DNA of 64,000 nucleotides from Candidatus Paraburkholderia kirkii (GTDB lineage: Bacteria > Pseudomonadota > Gammaproteobacteria > Burkholderiales > Burkholderiaceae): assembly GCA_001189345.1 (NCBI GenBank), contig LFKV01000021.1, positions 16,115 to 80,114 on the forward strand, read 5' to 3'. A program made the position numbers and the translations under genes. Of the stretch, positions 61,876 to 64,000 are shown in pieces (the first letter of the stretch is position 1; each line of letters starts with the position of its first letter). The notes below the pieces were generated by a model. It was given only the letters and a program-made list of their open reading frames with translations. It ran no database searches and had not been told where the DNA came from.

Positions 61876-61904
61876 AAAGCGCCGCTACCGGCGCTTTCTT
61901 TTTG
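61876..61904 (+). terminator. Rho-independent terminator of rpoD
   Basis: AAAGCGCCG (61876-61884), loop CTAC, CGGCGCTTT (61889-61897), then CTTTTTG. It separates rpoD from the tRNA gene. Confidence 0.93.
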
Positions 61905-61919
61905 CCCTCTGCCTTTGAA

Positions 61920-61996
61920 GGGCCGGAAGCTTAACTGGTATAAGCTGTCGACTCATAATCGACCGATAGTGGGTTCGAGTCCCACCCGGCCCACCA
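61920..61996 (+). tRNA. tRNA with CAU anticodon (elongator Met, or Ile2)
   Basis: A 77-base cloverleaf: acceptor GGGCCGG/CCGGCCC, D-stem GCTT/AAGC, anticodon arm GTCGA-CTCATAA-TCGAC, T-arm GTGGG-TTCGAGT-CCCAC, and an encoded CCA. G1-C72 and the lack of a three-G/C anticodon stem exclude initiator tRNA. The CAU anticodon fits elongator methionine or, if C34 becomes lysidine, isoleucine 2. Position 8 reads A, whereas nearly all tRNAs have U8. An IS3-family end begins three or four bases after the CCA. Confidence 0.92.
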
Positions 61997-61997
61997 T

Positions 61998-62743
61998 TCT
62001 GGACTTGTCCCCGCATAACCGGACAGCCGGTCCCGCTTAGGTTGGAGATTTGCTTGCCGATGAAACTCGCGCGGCGAGCGGTATTTAAGGGCGCTATGCG
62101 GGTGTGACTCGTTATCGTGGTCGAACGCGATGGCCAGATTTTGCAGCGCCGTCCTGGCGTCGGGTTTCGGCATCCACGAAACGTAATCACGCTTTATCGT
62201 TTCGTAATCACGCTTTATCGTTTTAACGAAGCTCTCGGCCATCCCGTTGCTTTGCGGACTTCTGACGGGTGTCGTTACTGGCTTCAGTCCGATTTTTCGA
62301 GAGAACTTCAATGTGTCATCGGCAATGTAGCAGGAACCATTGTCGCTTAACCACTCGACTTCCCTTTCGGCCTTCAACGCGCCGGTGAAGCGGTTCTCGA
62401 CGGCTTGAAGCATGACGTCACGCACCATATCGCCAGTGTAACCGCCTGTGCTCGCGGCCCAACTCATGGCTTCGCGGTCGCAACAGTCGAGTGCGAAGAC
62501 GACACGCAATGGGACACCGGCATCGCAGCGGAATTCGAAGCCATCCGAGCACCAGCGCATGTTGCTGCTATCCACCGCGACCTTGCCGTCATGCCGACGC
62601 GTAGACGAGGCGTGCCGAGGGCGATGTTCAAGCAGCAGGCCGTGGCGACGCATCACGCGATACACGCGCTTTGCATTTACTCGCGGTTGAGCCAGCATGT
62701 CCCGGCTTCGCCTCAGCCAACGCCCAAGCACCTCGGTATCCAT
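61998..62743 (-). pseudogene. IS3-family OrfB transposase, truncated, with a 21-bp duplication
   Basis: Retains the rve catalytic core: the first Asp in [15 protein letters not shown], the second in [16 protein letters not shown] and the Glu in [16 protein letters not shown]. It continues [24 protein letters not shown] to the end. A 21-bp tandem duplication (62182-62223) inserts seven residues ([14 protein letters not shown]). The N-terminal HTH_21 part ([20 protein letters not shown]) is preceded by a frame break near 62735. No stop occurs before the element's end; the frame runs antisense into the tRNA gene to 61931. Confidence 0.86.
62182..62223. repeat. 21-bp tandem duplication in the IS3 transposase
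   Basis: CGTAATCACGCTTTATCGTT plus T at 62182-62202, repeated exactly at 62203-62223. In frame. Confidence 0.94.
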
Positions 62744-62763
62744 ACGTCGGCGCGTCGCCTAAC

Positions 62764-63927
62764 TCTAGAGCATTCCACGTTGTGCCTATTCCATTGCGTC
62801 ATTGAATTGGCACTGGTCGAATCCGGCGCGAAGGATCGTCATATTTCCACTTGATCGGTTTCGGGTTCTTGTTGTGTTCGCGGATGTATCGGCATCAGTT
62901 TGCGATCCCAATCCTTCACCGAAGTGAAGATGCCGCGAGCGATCACTTCACGCTGAATGCGCGAGAACCAGTTCTCCACCTGGTTGAGCCACGACGAGTA
63001 GGTCGGCGTGAAGTGCAGGTGCACGTTGCGCTGCGCATCAAGGAAGTCGGCAACCCGCTGCGTCTTATGGCTGCTGACGTTGTCGCAGATCGCGTGGATT
63101 TCCCGGCGTTTGGGCTGGCTGGCGACGACGTCGGTCAGGAAGGCCACGAACTGCTCGCTGGTGTGGCGCGCCACCGTCTTGCCCAGCACCTCGCCGGTGG
63201 CAGTATTGAACGCCGCGAACAGGCTGAGCGTGCCGTTGCGCTTGTACTCGAAGCCGTGACTCTCGGCGCGCCCGGGCGACAGCGGCAGCATACGGTCCTT
63301 GCGATCGAGTGCCTGGATCGCGGTCTTCTCGTCCACGCAGAACACCGCTGCGTGCGCCGGCGGGTTCAGGTACAGCCCGATCACGTCGGCTGCCTTGGTC
63401 TCGAAGTCCGGGTCGTTGGAGACCATGTGCCGCTCCAACTGCTGCGGCTTGATGCCGTGCTTGCGCCAGATGCGCTGCACGGCCGAGACCGATACGTCGC
63501 CGAGTTCTGCTGCGAGCTTGTAGCTACTCCAGTGTGTCGAACCGTCGGCGGGTTTGTGCTTGAGGGTGCACTTGAGCACCCGCGCTTCCAGTTTGGCCGG
63601 TGGCTGCGTAGGCGCCCGCCCGCGGTGCCGGGCGTACATGCCGGCTAGTCGCTCGCTGAGGAAGCGCCCCGACCAGCGTGCGATGAAGCGCGAATCGCAA
63701 CCCAGTGTGCGCATGATACTGTCGCGCGATTCGCCGTCCTCGAGCATCAGGATCAACTTTGCGCGTCGCACGTCCGCCGCACGCACCGTTCGGCTGCGCG
63801 CCGCCGACAACAGTTGCTCACGTTCGATATCTGTCAGGTTCATTTTGACCCATGACCTGTATCTGAACACAGACAGGGTGCTAATTCAATAACGCAGCGC
63901 AATAGCGGTTCCACGTGTGCTAGGCTT
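62764..63927 (-). mobile_element. IS630-family insertion sequence
   Basis: About 1.16 kb. Imperfect inverted ends: CATTGAATTGGCAC near 62811 mirrors TTATTGAATTAGCAC on the minus strand near 63885, and each end is bordered by TA (CTAGAG at 62763, GCTAGG at 63926), the IS630 target. IS3-family sequence lies on the left and inverted-repeat element C on the right. Confidence 0.78.
62805..63843 (-). pseudogene. IS630-family transposase with a C-terminal frameshift
   Basis: Start at 63843: MNLTDIEREQLLSAARSRTV. A helix-turn-helix domain (MRTLGCDSRFIARWSGRFLSERLAGMYARHRGR) is followed by the DDE domain: the first Asp in AVFCVDEKTAIQALDR, the second in REIHAICDNVSSHKT and the Glu in WLNQVENWFSRIQREVIARG. 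Near 62877 the frame shifts by one base; the native end (YIREHNKNPKPIKWKYDDPSRRI) continues in the next frame, while the present frame stops at 62839. All catalytic residues precede the shift, so activity may remain. Confidence 0.88.
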
Positions 63928-64000
63928 CAGCATAGGCAAAAGCTACCGGCACAGCGCTGCGCGCTGCCGCAGGGTCTGCAAGGGCAACCAGCGGTTGGCG
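63928..64000 (+). repeat. Large inverted-repeat element, copy C (partial, runs off the window)
   Basis: From 63928 the sequence follows the core of copies A and B: TTCAGCATAGG, then GCTACCGGCACAGCGCTGCG, GCTGCCGCAGGGTCTGCAAG and GGTTGGCG (compare 6411-6490 and 16948-17020). The left arm and the first roughly 240 bp are missing, replaced by the IS630-family element. Confidence 0.82.

Larger units (their letters stand above)
61998..62763 (-). mobile_element. IS3-family (IS2-like) element, 5' part missing
   Basis: One end (TGGACTTGTCCCCGCATAAC at about 61999) abuts the tRNA. The other end is cut by the IS630-family element at about 62763, so OrfA and the start of OrfB are absent. A similar end fragment occurs at 35655-35692. 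Confidence 0.83.

Noticed and set aside
61885..62190. Protein-like frame running antisense through the tRNA ([15 protein letters not shown])
   Set aside because: A known kind of spurious translation of tRNA sequence; it is only the stop-less tail of the IS3 transposase frame.

Overview
The window looks like a chromosomal segment of a Burkholderia-like betaproteobacterium (Burkholderia / Paraburkholderia / Caballeronia group). The basis is high G+C, the characteristic order thrB-polA, xseB-ispA-dxs-folE2 and tsaD ... yqeY-dnaG-rpoD-tRNA, and protein sequences typical of that family. The assignment to genus is inference from remembered protein families; no search was run.

The dominant feature is decay. 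About thirty genes are broken by single-base indels, nonsense codons or internal deletions. Fourteen genes totalling about 18.4 kb read cleanly from start to stop: thrB, amn, polA, ndh, a sulfurtransferase, a Rieske oxygenase, xseB, ispA, dxs, tsaD, a flavoprotein, yqeY, dnaG and rpoD. Most of these are housekeeping genes. Broken genes are mostly accessory and also carry internal deletions and short duplications. This contrast argues for real genome erosion, as in host-restricted symbionts such as Burkholderia leaf-nodule bacteria, rather than simple sequencing error.

Layout. 1-6.1 kb: a decayed hypothetical, an isochorismatase-like gene and a periplasmic aldehyde oxidoreductase cluster (paoA intact, paoB, paoC and mocA broken). 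6.2-6.8 kb: first copy (A) of a 0.63-kb inverted-repeat element with no transposase. 6.8-12.3 kb: a broken glycosyltransferase, a LexA-box-preceded udgX-like gene with an internal deletion, two intact small genes, a broken glycosyltransferase-9-like gene and a broken chemoreceptor. 12.4-18.4 kb: a decayed M20 amidohydrolase, a MocR regulator and gabT/gabD, with element copy B sitting on the 5' part of gabD. 18.4-22.4 kb: genes fused by deletions, then intact msrB and an intact two-gene ABC exporter.

22.5-34.9 kb: a low-oxygen/respiratory island with hemerythrins, a caa3-type oxidase (coxBAC), a CtaG-like assembly factor, several c-type cytochromes, universal stress proteins, a nitroreductase, a CBS/BON protein and a BON protein, plus two FNR/ANR-type boxes. 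Most of its enzymes are broken. 35-35.8 kb: an IS5-family remnant and an IS3-family end interrupting a BON gene and a membrane-protein gene. 35.8-51 kb: mostly intact core genes (homoserine kinase, AMP nucleosidase, DNA polymerase I, NDH-2, isoprenoid precursor synthesis). 51-54.2 kb: folE2 with an internal deletion and a broken LysR/MFS/GST group. 54.2-62 kb: intact tsaD, flavoprotein, yqeY, dnaG, rpoD and a CAU tRNA. 62-64 kb: an IS3-family copy, an IS630-family copy and the start of a third copy (C) of the inverted-repeat element.

The best candidates for something under-described are the transposase-less inverted-repeat element and the recurrent 10-23-bp tandem duplications.
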